From: Bradyrhizobium sp. OK095
Lineage (GTDB): Bacteria; Pseudomonadota; Alphaproteobacteria; Rhizobiales; Xanthobacteraceae
Reading direction: 5' to 3'
NCBI RefSeq assembly: GCF_900109945.1
Contig: NZ_FOBX01000023.1
Location: forward strand, 1-64,000
DNA length: 64,000 bases
Both the position numbers and the translations under genes were made by a program. The notes beneath the pieces were generated by a model that was not told the origin of the DNA, ran no database searches, and was given only the letters and a program-made list of their open reading frames with translations. Positions 35,078 to 44,066 of the stretch are shown in pieces (positions within the stretch are counted from its first letter, which is position 1; each line of letters starts with the position of its first letter).

Positions 35078-35455
35078 TCAGTCGTGGATGATCGCCATTG
35101 CTTCGATCTCGACCCGTGCGGAAGCTGGCGTGAGGGCGCTGACCTGAACGAGCGTGCTCGCGGGACGGATTTGATCGAAGGCCTCGGAATGAGCGCGGGC
35201 AACATGTTCGGTGTCGGCCAAGTCCAAAACGTACACCACCGTGCGAACGACGTGGTGCATTCCTGCGCCGGTCTTGGCCAGTGCGTCGGCTATGATCACC
35301 AGCGCGGCCTTGGCTTGGGTGTACGCATCGCCGCCGAGTTGCAGCGTGCGGGCCGTCGTACCCGACACAAAGACCTGGTTTCCGACGCGGACGGCTCGCG
35401 AGTATCCGTATCTGTCTTCGAAGTCGTACCCCGACGAGACGTTCTGTCTTGGCAA
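35078..35455 (-). CDS. RidA/YjgF-family protein
   Basis: Small enamine/imine deaminase-like protein of 125 aa, the family's normal size. Visible signatures are GYSRAVRVGNQVFVSGTTA, the YTQAKAALVIIADALAKTGA helix, RTVVYVLDLAD and the RPASTLVQVSAL strand with its conserved arginine. The start is a TTG at 35455 with AGGAG seven bases upstream. The nearby ATG is in another frame, and the open frame upstream has no RidA homology. Such proteins clear reactive 2-aminoacrylate-type intermediates. Confidence 0.87.
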   Translation of the reverse strand: MPRQNVSSGYDFEDRYGYSRAVRVGNQVFVSGTTARTLQLGGDAYTQAKAALVIIADALAKTGAGMHHVVRTVVYVLDLADTEHVARAHSEAFDQIRPASTLVQVSALTPASARVEIEAMAIIHD

Positions 35456-35629
35456 GCGAGTGCTCCTGCATGGTTCGGTGGGCGCTCGACATTCATAGCC
35501 GAGGCGATGCGGAAAGTCGTCAAGGGCGCACCCAGTTGCCTGCCGTTGACCTTGGAGTGCTCTTCGGTACGATCGTCCCATCAGGCTGCCGGCCTTTTGC
35601 GGTGGTCCGTCGGAGGTTTCTGGTCTTTC

Positions 35630-36217
35630 ATGCGGTGTTTGGTCGTCACGGCACACCCGCTAGCGAACAGTCTCTGCCAGGCGCTTGCGGATGCGGCGAC
35701 CAGCACGCTGAGTGAAGCCGAACACGAGTGTCGACGCGTCGATTTATATCGGTCCCAATTCTCCCCACTGCTCACGTCAGACGAACGAGCGAGCTACTAC
35801 GGCAGGTTCGTCGCATCCGGGGTCACCAAAGAGATAGAGGACCTGCTCTGGGCCGAGGTCATCGTGTTGGTCTTTCCGACGTGGTGGTTTGGGCCCCCAG
35901 CTATTTTGAAAGGCTGGTTCGACAGGGTTTGGGCGCCCGGCATTGCGTATGACCACGCTGCCGATCTCGGCGCCATCCAGCCGCGCCTGCGTCGGCTCCA
36001 GAAAGTGGTCGCGATAACGACCTTGGGTTCTCCCTGGTGGGTGGACTGGCTCGTGCTCCGACAACCCGTCCGGCGCATTCTCAAAACGGCGATACTTCGT
36101 ACCTGCGCGCCTCAGGCCTCCCTCACTTTCCTTTCATTCTACAAGTGTGAAAGGCTCTCGTCGCAGTCTTTCGATGCTGCGTTGGTCCGCGTCAAAGCGG
36201 CACTCAAGGCTCTATAG
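35630..36217 (+). CDS. NAD(P)H dehydrogenase (quinone)-like flavodoxin-fold protein
   Basis: Flavoprotein of 195 aa of the NQO1/KefF/MdaB fold. The N-terminal strand and loop CLVVTAHPLANSLCQALADA is typical. The FMN-contact motif FPTWWFGPPAILKGWFDRV and the TTLGSPWW segment follow. ATG 35630 has GGAGG upstream, though spaced rather far (13 nt). The frame upstream (35084-35629) is only antisense to RidA. Likely reduces quinones or supplies reduced flavin. Confidence 0.87.
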   Translation: MRCLVVTAHPLANSLCQALADAATSTLSEAEHECRRVDLYRSQFSPLLTSDERASYYGRFVASGVTKEIEDLLWAEVIVLVFPTWWFGPPAILKGWFDRVWAPGIAYDHAADLGAIQPRLRRLQKVVAITTLGSPWWVDWLVLRQPVRRILKTAILRTCAPQASLTFLSFYKCERLSSQSFDAALVRVKAALKAL

Positions 36218-36372
36218 ACACTTCAGCAAGCGGGACTTCTGCGGGGGCCGCCGAGCGGGTCTGCCTCGTGATCCCGTGAGGCCGAGCGGAACAGCCTGCG
36301 CGCGGGACGCGGTGTGAAGCTGGAGGATATCGATACGGAGTAGCGGGAGGGACCACTCCACGGCCTCCCGAC

Positions 36373-36408
36373 AATGCCACTATGCGCCTGTCCTGCCCGA
36401 GGGGGCGA
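36373..36408 (+). repeat. Intergenic repeat, copy 1
   Basis: The 23-bp core at 36382-36404 is ATGCGCCTGTCCTGCCCGAG plus GGG. It matches the core at 44678-44700 at 20 of 23 positions, with similar flanks, and both copies lie between genes. It includes a short CCCG-A-GGGG dyad. It resembles small dispersed intergenic elements of the kind common in Bradyrhizobium; that assignment is from memory. Confidence 0.5.
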
Positions 36409-36457
36409 GAACGGCCGAGGGTCCAACTCTTCTTTCGGACCTCAGGCGGTGGAGTGC

Positions 36458-39400
36458 TCACTCTTCAGACATTTGGGCGAGGTGCGGCACCCGGTTCAAT
36501 TCCGCTTCGGCCTGCTCCAGCCAGAAGCGCATGTCCATCGTCCGGTACATTGTCGTTGCGGCGATGAGCTGGCCACGGGCTTGATCCGGCCGGCCGGCGT
36601 GCAGATAAAGTTTTCCGAGGCCGTGATGGCAGCGCGCCAAGAGCGGGCGCAGGTCGAGTTCGGCGGCGAGCGCGAGCGCCTCGCGGTAGTGGGCTTCGGC
36701 CAGGTCCGGGGAGCTGTCGCCGCTGGAAGCGTCGCCCAGAATGCGCAGGGCGGCTGCCTCGCCGCTGCGCTGGCCGTTTTCACGGGCCAGCGTCAGCGCC
36801 CGCTCGGCAGATTTGAGAGCATCCGCCTGCCGGCCGGCGAGCAGGTACGCTTCCCCCAAAGGCGACAGGAACAGCGCCTGGGCAAATCGATGTCCCATTT
36901 TCTCGAAGGCTCCCAGCGCCTGCTCCATCAGTAGCAGGCCTTCGGTGCTTCGCCCCAGCAGCGAATATGCGTGACCGAGGCTTCCGGAATTGCCTGCGAC
37001 GAGAAGTGGGAGATTCCACTCTTGTGCCACCGTCAGTCCGCGCTTCAGCACGACGACGGCGCGGCTCAGCTCTCCCCGTGATGTCAGCAGATCGGCAAAA
37101 CACCAGCTGACGATGCCGAGGCTGTAGGGGTGATCGACCATCCCCGCGAGACGGATGCCTTCCTCGCCATGAGCGCTCCCGCGCTCGAACTTGCCTTGGT
37201 CGGTATAGATGCGGGTGAGAAAGGCGTGGGCGGTGACCGCCGGAAACCCGGCAAGGGAAAATTGCTGCAGACTCAGCTCGCCTTGGAGCAGCTCGAGCAC
37301 GTTGAGATAGTGAGATTCGGCCTCTCCGTAATGCAGCGTCGAGAAGCAGGCCAACCCGAGAAACAGCGACGCCGAGACACGGAGCGAAAGATCGCCGAGC
37401 TGCTCTGCAAGAAGATGGGCATCCCGCCCGAACGTGACGGCGTCCTGTGGGCTGCCGCTCAGGCTGAGCGTCTGGCACATGTGAACGGAAGCGAGGCAAA
37501 GCCGCCGGGGATCGTCGAGATGTCTGGCCAGCGCTTCAGCCTCGCGAAGATAGCCGATGATGCGTGCGAACTGGCCGAGCGGAAAGAGTGAGTTCTTCAG
37601 GTCGAAGCGAAGATCGATCGCCTGTTCCATCGTTTCCCGGGTTTGAGGCGGCGTCTCGAGACCATGCAGCGCCTGCTCGAAGAAACTGGCCGCCTCGCGA
37701 TTGGCCCAGCGCGCTTGCGCGAGCCGCCCCGCCTTGACCCAGTGGCCGTTCGCCTCGCGGGCACGTCCGGCCTCGGCGAAATGATGTGCGACGATCTCGG
37801 GCTGGCTTTCGGCCAGCTGCGGGAAGTTGTCGATCAGGCGGCTTCCGATATCCGCATGCAATTGCTGCCTGCGGCTCCTCAGCATCGTGACATAGGCGGC
37901 ATCCTGCACCAGCGCGTGCTTGAAAGTGTAGCTCGCTTGCGGTGGCGAGCCGCGGCGGCTGACGAGGCCGGAGGCCGTCAGCCGTTCAAGCGCGGCGTCC
38001 AGGTCCACTGGAGGCAGCGCCGATATTGCGGCGATCAGCTCGTAGGAGAATTCCCGCCCGATGGCCGCGCCGATCGAGGCGACATCCTTCGCCGCGCCGA
38101 GCAGATCGAGGCGAGCTGCCAGCGAGGCCTGCAACGTCGCTGGAATGGCGAGCGACGTCCGCGCTCCCTCCCGCTCCTGCTCGAGCAACGTGCGGGTCAG
38201 TTCCTCGATGAACAGCGGTATGCCGTCGGTGCGCGACAGGATCTGCTCGACGAGGGTCTCTGGGAGTGGCGTGTCCCCGGCAACGCCATCGATGATACCG
38301 GCGCTGTCGCTGCGGCCAAGACGGCTGAGGGGCAGCAACGTCACATGCGGCTGGCCGATCCAGGACGGCTGGAATTCCGGCCGGAGCGTGACGAGCAGCA
38401 GCAGCGGCAGATTTGCGGCGCGGGCCGCCATCGCGTCGAGCAGCTCGAGCGATGTCGGGTCGATCCAGTGCGCGTCCTCGATCACGATCAGCCTGGGCAC
38501 GTGTGCCGCCCCGGCCGAAAGCTGATTGAGGAGCGTGTTGAGGGTCTTCTCCCGCTTCTCCTGCGGGCTGATCGTCAAGGCCGGATAGCGTCCGTCCATG
38601 GGTACGCCGACAAGCTCGGCGAGGAGCGCGACGTCGAGCGGCAGATTTGTCGTTGCCGGCGCGAGCACGGCTTCCAGCCTGTCGATCCGTGTGCCCGCGC
38701 TGCTGCCCGACTCGAAATTTGCCGCTCGCTCAATCTGGGTGATGAACGGGTAGAGCGCGCTGTGCGTATGATGTGGAGAGCAATAATAGCGCAAGCGGCT
38801 GTGTTGCTCGTCCTCGAGCCTTGCCAGGACACTCTCGACGATCCGCGATTTGCCGATGCCGGGCTCGCCCGAGATCAGCACCACGCGACCCGCGCCGGAC
38901 TTCGCCTGATGCCAGCGGCGCAGCAGCAGCTCGATCTCTTCCTGGCGGCCGACGAGGGCGGACAATGGATCGGCGCGCCGCGCATCGAAACGGCTGACGC
39001 CTACGGCCTCGCCAAGCACCCGCCACGCGGACACCGGCTGTGGCAAGCCCTTGACTTCGAGATCCGGAAGCGCGCGCGTGTCGAACAATTGCCCGAGCAG
39101 CCGCCGCGTGCCGGCTGCGATCGCGATCTCGCCCGGCGCGGCCGCGGTCTGCAACCGCGTCGCCAGGTCAGGCGTGTCGCCGATCGCAACATGCTGCCGC
39201 ATATCGCCGGGCCCGGGTTTTTCGCCGATCACGACAAGGCCCGTTGCGATCCCTACGCTTGCCTGCAGCGTAGCGCCGGCCGGCGCACTCAAGGTCGGGA
39301 CAGCATCGACAAGGGCAAGGCCGGCCCGCACGGCACGCTCGGAATCGTGCTCGCGGGCTGCGGGATAGCCAAAATAGATCAGGACACCATTGCCCTGGTG

Positions 39401-40396
39401 CTGAGCAACGAAACCGTGAAATTGCGCTGCAATACCAGCGGCCAGTTGATGGAAGGCGACGATCTGATCATGGACGTCCTCGGGGTCGCGGGCTGCGGAC
39501 AGCGGCATCGCGCCGACGAGATGGCAAGCCATGATCGTCAGCTGGCGCTGCTGACGGCCGCCCGGCTGGAGCGATAGCGGTGGCGCATCGACGTCGAGTG
39601 CTGCGTCAGCTACGGCTTCGGTCTCCCGCTCGGTCTCACGTGGGGGTGCCGTGCCGGATGGTTTGGCGTTGCGGAGTTGCGTGGCGAGCGACTGGGTCAC
39701 CGCGTCGGGCTCGGTGTTCAGTTCGCGCCTGAGCAGCGTGACCAGGTCCTGGTAGTGCTTGAGCGCTTCGGCCTTGCGCCCGGTGGCGGCGAGCGCCTGG
39801 ACCATCAATCGATGGGCGTCCTCGCGCAGGCCATTCACCGCGATGGCGCGGTTGGCATTCCTGAGCGCGGATTCCGCATTTCCTGATTGCAACGCATGCT
39901 GGCCGTGCCTGACCATGGAATCGACCGCAAGGCCTGCCAGTCGCTCTCGCTGCTGGTCGCGCCATTCCGACCATGCGTCTTCCTCGATGTTCAAATCCGT
40001 CAGCAGCGGATTGCGATGGAGATCGGCAGCCGCAGCCAGCGATGCGCGGCTTCCCTCGACAATCAAGCTCTCGAAGCGGACCGCATCGCAGTCGATCACG
40101 CCCGGCGCGAGCCAGACGTCGTTGTCGTCGCTGAAAAGGGAGTCCTGGCCCAAAATCCGGCGTAGTCGCACAAGGCTCTGGCGCAAATTCTGCCGGGCTT
40201 GGGTCTCGAAATGCGAGCCCCAGAGCAGGTTCGCCAGCCTTTCTCGCGGCTGGGGGTGGGGCGCTGTGCAGGCCAGGTAGGCCAGCAATCCAGCGAGCTT
40301 CCTGGCGGGCAACGGGATCACGCCGTCGTTTGTGGTCAGTTCAAAGCGCCCGAACAGCGAAAGACCAAATCTCGGAAGCTGCACGCTGTCTCTCAT
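36458..40396 (-). CDS. SARP-type giant regulator: BTAD, inactive cyclase-like domain, AAA ATPase, TPR
   Basis: Cytoplasmic regulator of 1312 aa. In order: OmpR-like DNA-binding domain ~10-100 (LLAYLACTA, ANLLWG, LRQSLVRLRRILG), BTAD ~105-250, and nucleotide-cyclase-like domain ~283-440. A STAND-type AAA ATPase has Walker A GEPGIGKS at 510-517 and a LIVIEDAHWID Walker B. A long TPR tail follows to ~1300. In the cyclase-like domain both metal aspartates are replaced: His292 in CHLVGA (family CDLVGS) and Asn336 in QGNGV (family GDGV), so it should not make cAMP. ATG 40396 starts the DNA-binding domain. Divergent from the trimeric autotransporter gene, with an 11-bp-spaced heptamer array between them. 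Confidence 0.9.
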   Translation of the reverse strand: MRDSVQLPRFGLSLFGRFELTTNDGVIPLPARKLAGLLAYLACTAPHPQPRERLANLLWGSHFETQARQNLRQSLVRLRRILGQDSLFSDDNDVWLAPGVIDCDAVRFESLIVEGSRASLAAAADLHRNPLLTDLNIEEDAWSEWRDQQRERLAGLAVDSMVRHGQHALQSGNAESALRNANRAIAVNGLREDAHRLMVQALAATGRKAEALKHYQDLVTLLRRELNTEPDAVTQSLATQLRNAKPSGTAPPRETERETEAVADAALDVDAPPLSLQPGGRQQRQLTIMACHLVGAMPLSAARDPEDVHDQIVAFHQLAAGIAAQFHGFVAQHQGNGVLIYFGYPAAREHDSERAVRAGLALVDAVPTLSAPAGATLQASVGIATGLVVIGEKPGPGDMRQHVAIGDTPDLATRLQTAAAPGEIAIAAGTRRLLGQLFDTRALPDLEVKGLPQPVSAWRVLGEAVGVSRFDARRADPLSALVGRQEEIELLLRRWHQAKSGAGRVVLISGEPGIGKSRIVESVLARLEDEQHSRLRYYCSPHHTHSALYPFITQIERAANFESGSSAGTRIDRLEAVLAPATTNLPLDVALLAELVGVPMDGRYPALTISPQEKREKTLNTLLNQLSAGAAHVPRLIVIEDAHWIDPTSLELLDAMAARAANLPLLLLVTLRPEFQPSWIGQPHVTLLPLSRLGRSDSAGIIDGVAGDTPLPETLVEQILSRTDGIPLFIEELTRTLLEQEREGARTSLAIPATLQASLAARLDLLGAAKDVASIGAAIGREFSYELIAAISALPPVDLDAALERLTASGLVSRRGSPPQASYTFKHALVQDAAYVTMLRSRRQQLHADIGSRLIDNFPQLAESQPEIVAHHFAEAGRAREANGHWVKAGRLAQARWANREAASFFEQALHGLETPPQTRETMEQAIDLRFDLKNSLFPLGQFARIIGYLREAEALARHLDDPRRLCLASVHMCQTLSLSGSPQDAVTFGRDAHLLAEQLGDLSLRVSASLFLGLACFSTLHYGEAESHYLNVLELLQGELSLQQFSLAGFPAVTAHAFLTRIYTDQGKFERGSAHGEEGIRLAGMVDHPYSLGIVSWCFADLLTSRGELSRAVVVLKRGLTVAQEWNLPLLVAGNSGSLGHAYSLLGRSTEGLLLMEQALGAFEKMGHRFAQALFLSPLGEAYLLAGRQADALKSAERALTLARENGQRSGEAAALRILGDASSGDSSPDLAEAHYREALALAAELDLRPLLARCHHGLGKLYLHAGRPDQARGQLIAATTMYRTMDMRFWLEQAEAELNRVPHLAQMSEE

Positions 40397-40483
40397 TCCA
40401 TTAACATGCACGGCACGGCAATTGTGGCCCTGGAAACACACCTTACACGCTTTGACGTCGTTTGAATGTCGCGCAAAGCAAGA

Positions 40484-40513
40484 GTCACGCTGCTGTCACG
40501 CTCGACTGACGCC
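40484..40513. promoter_or_regulatory. SARP-type operator: three heptamers at 11-bp spacing
   Basis: TCACGCT (40485-40491), TCACGCT (40496-40502) and TGACGCC (40507-40513) start exactly 11 bp apart. SARP regulators bind direct heptamer repeats of one-helical-turn spacing. The array lies 82 bp upstream of the adhesin ATG and 88 bp upstream of the SARP-type regulator start, so it is the natural target of that regulator. Confidence 0.6.
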
Positions 40514-40595
40514 GGCATTGACGGCGCTCGACCTACAAACCCTCCGCGACGCGCGCTCTCCTATGGCGAATTGGGGAGATGGTGGGGGACTAAAC

Positions 40596-41828
40596 ATGAA
40601 TATTTCAGTCGTATTCCGGACGCGAGCAGCCGCTTTCCTTGCAATCGGGCTCATCGCCGCGATCGCGACCGGTGCGGACGCTCCGCAAGCCCGGGCCCAG
40701 TTCGTGTGCGTCGATACCGCTGCCTCCGCCCAAGGCGCGACGGCAACCGGATCGAACGGCAATTTCGCCTGCGGACCCAACGCCGATGCGACCGGCACAG
40801 GCGGAAACAACAACGCAATCGGGACCGGCGCCAACGCCAGCGGCAACATCAGCGGCAACCTCGCCGTCGGCCTCGGCGATGCGAGCGGGAACAGCAGCTC
40901 CAATACCGCAACCGGAAACAATACCAGCGCCAGCGGCAACAACAGCAGCAATACGGCCACCGGAGCAGGCGCCATTGCCTCCGGCAACGCCAGCCAGAAT
41001 ATCGCGACCGGCTTTATCGCCAGAGCCAATGGCGACGGAAGCAACAATATCGCCACAGGTAGTCTCGCGAATGCCGTCGGCGATAACAGCAGCAACATCG
41101 CGGCCGGGAGCCAAGCCAGCGCCGGCGGGAATAACAGCGCGAACGTCGCGACCGGTGGTCTCGCGAATGCGAGTGGCGTCGGCAGCGCCAACGTCGCCAT
41201 GGGGCTCAACGCCAACGCGAGCGGAAACGGCACCTCCAATATTGCGGTGGGCAATAGCGCCAACGCCACCGGCGCGAATTCGTCCGCCTTAGGCAGCAGC
41301 GCGTCGGCGACCTTCGCGAACTCAACGGCGATCGGCCATGACGCCATCGCGACGCGCGCCAACCAGCAGGTCTTCGGCACCGCGACCAATACCTACACGA
41401 TGGGCGGCATCACCTCGGCCGCGAGCACGGCCGCGCAGTCCGGACCGACGCAACTCGTCACTACGGACGCCGCCGGCAACCTCGCCTCCACGTCGCTGGC
41501 CGCGCTCGGGATCGCCAGCTCCGGCGAGATCGCGGGCATCAACAATCAGCTCGCCGGCATCAATGCGCGCCTGAATGAGCTCGACGGCAAGACCGGCAAG
41601 GCGATCAACGGTGTTGCGATGGCTTTTGCGATGTCCGGCTCGCCGTGGCTAATGCCGTCCGAGAAAATCGCGGTCACCGCGAACTGGGGCACGTTCCAGA
41701 ACACCAATGCGCTCTCCATGAGCGCCGCGCTCCGCGTCAGCGAGCATGTGCAGGCCAGCGGCGGCCTGACCTATGGCACGAACGGCGGCGGGTTGGGCGG
41801 ACGTGTCGGAATGCGTGTCGGCTGGTGA
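40596..41828 (+). CDS. Trimeric autotransporter adhesin (YadA-like)
   Basis: Surface adhesin of 410 aa. The ATG at 40596 follows GGGGG by seven bases and yields a signal peptide ending ARA before QFVCVD. A head of tandem Hep/Hag-like repeats of 14-16 residues follows (GNSSSNTATGNNTSASGNN type; SALGSSASATFANSTAIGHD). Then come a short neck and coiled stalk (INNQLAGINARLNELDGK) and a C-terminal YadA-type anchor of about 70 residues (AINGVAMAFAMSGSPWLM) ending in RVGW. It should form a homotrimer with a 12-stranded barrel. It heads a plus-strand run of exported-protein genes to 44635 and is probably controlled by the divergent SARP-type regulator. Confidence 0.9.
   Translation: MNISVVFRTRAAAFLAIGLIAAIATGADAPQARAQFVCVDTAASAQGATATGSNGNFACGPNADATGTGGNNNAIGTGANASGNISGNLAVGLGDASGNSSSNTATGNNTSASGNNSSNTATGAGAIASGNASQNIATGFIARANGDGSNNIATGSLANAVGDNSSNIAAGSQASAGGNNSANVATGGLANASGVGSANVAMGLNANASGNGTSNIAVGNSANATGANSSALGSSASATFANSTAIGHDAIATRANQQVFGTATNTYTMGGITSAASTAAQSGPTQLVTTDAAGNLASTSLAALGIASSGEIAGINNQLAGINARLNELDGKTGKAINGVAMAFAMSGSPWLMPSEKIAVTANWGTFQNTNALSMSAALRVSEHVQASGGLTYGTNGGGLGGRVGMRVGW
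40800..41340 (+). repeat. Tandem coding repeats of the adhesin head
   Basis: About eleven imperfect units of roughly 42-48 bp, each encoding an ASGNxSxNxATG-like turn of the left-handed beta-roll head. The codon-level similarity makes the region prone to slippage and unit-number variation. Confidence 0.75.
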
Positions 41829-41847
41829 AGGCGGGCGCGGCCAGTCC

Positions 41848-42402
41848 ATGCAATTGATCGCGCGTGCCTTGATTGCGCTGGCGCTGCTGCTGTCGTGCAG
41901 CAACGGCCCGGCGGACGCTCAACAGAAAACGCTTGCGCCGGCGGCCGTGCCTGCGCAGCCGTCGCTGCCTGTCACGCTGGAGCAGGCGCTCTATCTGATC
42001 CGTTCGACGCTGCTGACGCTCAACGATGCCAACCGCACCGGCAATTACACCGTGCTGCGCGATCTCGCCGCGCCCGATTTCCAGGCGCGCAATACCGCCG
42101 CCGATCTCGGGTTGAATTTTCTCGACCTGCGGCGCCGCAATTTCGATCTGTACGGTGCGGCATTGCTGCCGCCGCAATTCACCGAAGCGCCATCGCTCGA
42201 CCCGCGCGGAATGCTGCGCCTTGCCGGTTACATTCCGACCCAGCCGCAGCAGATCAAGTTCGATCTCGTGTTTCAGATCGCCGCCGGACAATGGCGACTG
42301 TTCGGGATCGCTATCGCCACGCCCGAAGCCGCACCCCCGCAGCCGCAAGCCCAGGCGGCTGCCGCGAAACCGGTCGCGCCTGCGCAGAAGAAGTCACCAT
42401 GA
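41848..42402 (+). CDS. Exported protein of unknown function
   Basis: Protein of 184 aa starting at ATG 41848, twenty bases after the adhesin stop. The N-terminus is a signal (LIARALIALALLLSCSNGPADA). It could be cleaved after ADA, or be a lipoprotein at LLSC. The mature part contains LEQALYLIRSTLLTLNDANR, a DFQARNTAADLG segment and a strand FDLVFQIAAGQWRLFGIAI, and ends in an Ala/Pro/Gln-rich tail. This resembles a small cystatin/NTF2-like fold, but that is a guess. Probably co-transcribed with the adhesin. Confidence 0.72.
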   Translation: MQLIARALIALALLLSCSNGPADAQQKTLAPAAVPAQPSLPVTLEQALYLIRSTLLTLNDANRTGNYTVLRDLAAPDFQARNTAADLGLNFLDLRRRNFDLYGAALLPPQFTEAPSLDPRGMLRLAGYIPTQPQQIKFDLVFQIAAGQWRLFGIAIATPEAAPPQPQAQAAAAKPVAPAQKKSP

Positions 42403-42517
42403 GGCACCAAACAGCCGCACCGGCGCAGCCGCGCGGCCAGCAGATTCGCAGCCGCGACCGTCATCGGCTGGAATTCTGGATTGCTCACCGACGGAACTCA
42501 AAAAGGAAATCAGGATC

Positions 42518-42703
42518 ATGATGCTTCGAATAATGATCGCGGCGGCGTTGCTCGCTGCGACCACTGCAGGCCCGGCTGCGGCTTACAGGATGTCTCCGTC
42601 GATGGCCGACCCGGCAGTAAGGAAGAGCATACCCCCGGGGCCACCAATCAAGCCCGCCCCCCCGCCGAAGCCGCCTGCGCCTGCGAACGGCAAAAAGCCG
42701 TAA
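42518..42703 (+). CDS. Small secreted proline-rich protein
   Basis: Product of 61 aa. A doublet ATG (42518 and 42521) follows AGGA. The signal peptide LRIMIAAALLAATTAGPAAA is followed by a very short mature chain rich in proline and lysine (PPGPPIKPAPPPKPPAPANG, then KKP). Such tails suit periplasmic or cell-wall contact. It lies between the exported protein and the outer-membrane protein of the adhesin gene run. Confidence 0.6.
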   Translation: MMLRIMIAAALLAATTAGPAAAYRMSPSMADPAVRKSIPPGPPIKPAPPPKPPAPANGKKP

Positions 42704-42797
42704 CCACGCTCCCGCGTATCGAACAGCGAGGTCGCCGGGGCTCTGGCGGCCTCCCTTCGATCTGATCCATTCCGGCTGTAGCCCTTGTAAGCTCCCC

Positions 42798-44066
42798 ATG
42801 CGCGCGCGCCCACACGTTCGAGAAGGATGGAAACACGCTCCATCACGACGCTCAGACGCGCTCCCGTCTTTGGCAGTGCTGGCGATCATTTGTGCGGCAG
42901 CGATCTCCTCCGCCGCGAACGCCGCGGAATCTGCGCATCCGAACTGGTCTCTGAGTGCCGATCAGGAGTTGCGCTATTCCAGCTGGAGCGGAACGAGAGG
43001 TTTTCCCGCCGGCGGCTCGACATCGCCAGGCGCCGGCGCGCAGCTCTATGCACCGCTGACGATGCAAGCGACCGGGCAGCCGCTTGAGAGCATGAAACTC
43101 GAGCTGCTGGCCAAGGGCGGCTCTGTCTGGTCGCGGCAATCAACGCCCGGATTGAGCGGTACGTTGGCGACCAAGACCGATACGGTCGTCTCGGGGACAG
43201 CAACCTATCTCGGCATTCCCGGCCTTCAGCCTTTCATCGCCATGAACCTGAACCTTCCCACCGGGACGACAGCGCTCTACGGCATCGCGGCAAATGCGCG
43301 GATGGATCCTGACATCGTCGATCTCGCAACGTTCGGCGAAGGATTGAACGTCGGCCCGACCGTCGGCGTCAACATCCCCATCTTGGATGCGCTGATCCTG
43401 ACATTTGGCTCCGGCTACACCTGGCGCGGCGGGTATCGTATGGAGGCGCTGCTCGATCCCGCGAATCTGGAGCAGGCAACCACACTGGTGGGGCCAGGCC
43501 GGATCGCAACGCAGACTGCATCGCTCGGTTACCAGCAGACGAAGCTGACCCTGCTGGCTTCGGCGTCCTATGCCCACGAAACCACGACCTACCTCGATCA
43601 CGTCGCATCCTATGTGCTCGGCGATCGCTACACATTGTCCGCAACGGCCGGATATTCATGGACGCAATCGTCGAGCACGACATTCACGGCGACATGGACG
43701 AATGCGGAGAAGAACAGGGTTCTCGATCCGGCTCTGATGGCCGTCATCCCCGAGTCGTTCCGCTCCAATAGCGCCGTGTATCGGTACCGCCTCGAGCAAA
43801 GCTTTGCGAGCGGCAACTGGACCGTGGCGCCGATGGTGAACTACATGCGGCGCGATCAAAATTCCTACAATCCGGTCACGCAGCAATTCATCCCGGCAAA
43901 GACACGCATCGGGACAGGGGGCTCCGCTCAGTACGCGATCAGCGAGGGGACGTCGTTGAAGGCGAGCGCGGAGCACTTCTGGATCAATGAGAACCACACT
44001 GAACTGACGCCGGACCTTCGCGTTCGCGGCTGGATCGCGATATTGGGCGGGAGCATGAAATTTTGA
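42798..44066 (+). CDS. Outer-membrane beta-barrel protein of unknown function
   Basis: Protein of 422 aa with a signal peptide (LPSLAVLAIICAAAISSAAN, cleavage after ANA) preceded by a long basic n-region, so the true start may be downstream of 42798. Alternating amphipathic strands continue to the end (QLYAPLTMQATGQPLESMKL; TLSATAGYSWTQSSSTTFTA), and the chain ends in GGSMKF with the C-terminal phenylalanine typical of barrel proteins. It may be a porin-like or adhesin-accessory barrel. The downstream gene overlaps its stop by three bases. Confidence 0.75.
   Translation: MRARPHVREGWKHAPSRRSDALPSLAVLAIICAAAISSAANAAESAHPNWSLSADQELRYSSWSGTRGFPAGGSTSPGAGAQLYAPLTMQATGQPLESMKLELLAKGGSVWSRQSTPGLSGTLATKTDTVVSGTATYLGIPGLQPFIAMNLNLPTGTTALYGIAANARMDPDIVDLATFGEGLNVGPTVGVNIPILDALILTFGSGYTWRGGYRMEALLDPANLEQATTLVGPGRIATQTASLGYQQTKLTLLASASYAHETTTYLDHVASYVLGDRYTLSATAGYSWTQSSSTTFTATWTNAEKNRVLDPALMAVIPESFRSNSAVYRYRLEQSFASGNWTVAPMVNYMRRDQNSYNPVTQQFIPAKTRIGTGGSAQYAISEGTSLKASAEHFWINENHTELTPDLRVRGWIAILGGSMKF

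Noticed and set aside
35084..35629. N-terminal extension of the flavodoxin-fold protein (182 extra residues)
   Set aside because: This part is antisense to ridA and has no homology; the family N-terminus starts at the ATG at 35630.
37643..39577. 644-codon plus-strand frame opposite the SARP regulator
   Set aside because: Shadow of the real minus-strand gene; composition dominated by Arg, Gln, Ala and Asp without recognisable folds.
40800..41340. Regular repeats that might suggest a CRISPR array
   Set aside because: Repeats are contiguous, in frame and encode an adhesin head; there are no unique spacers and no cas genes.
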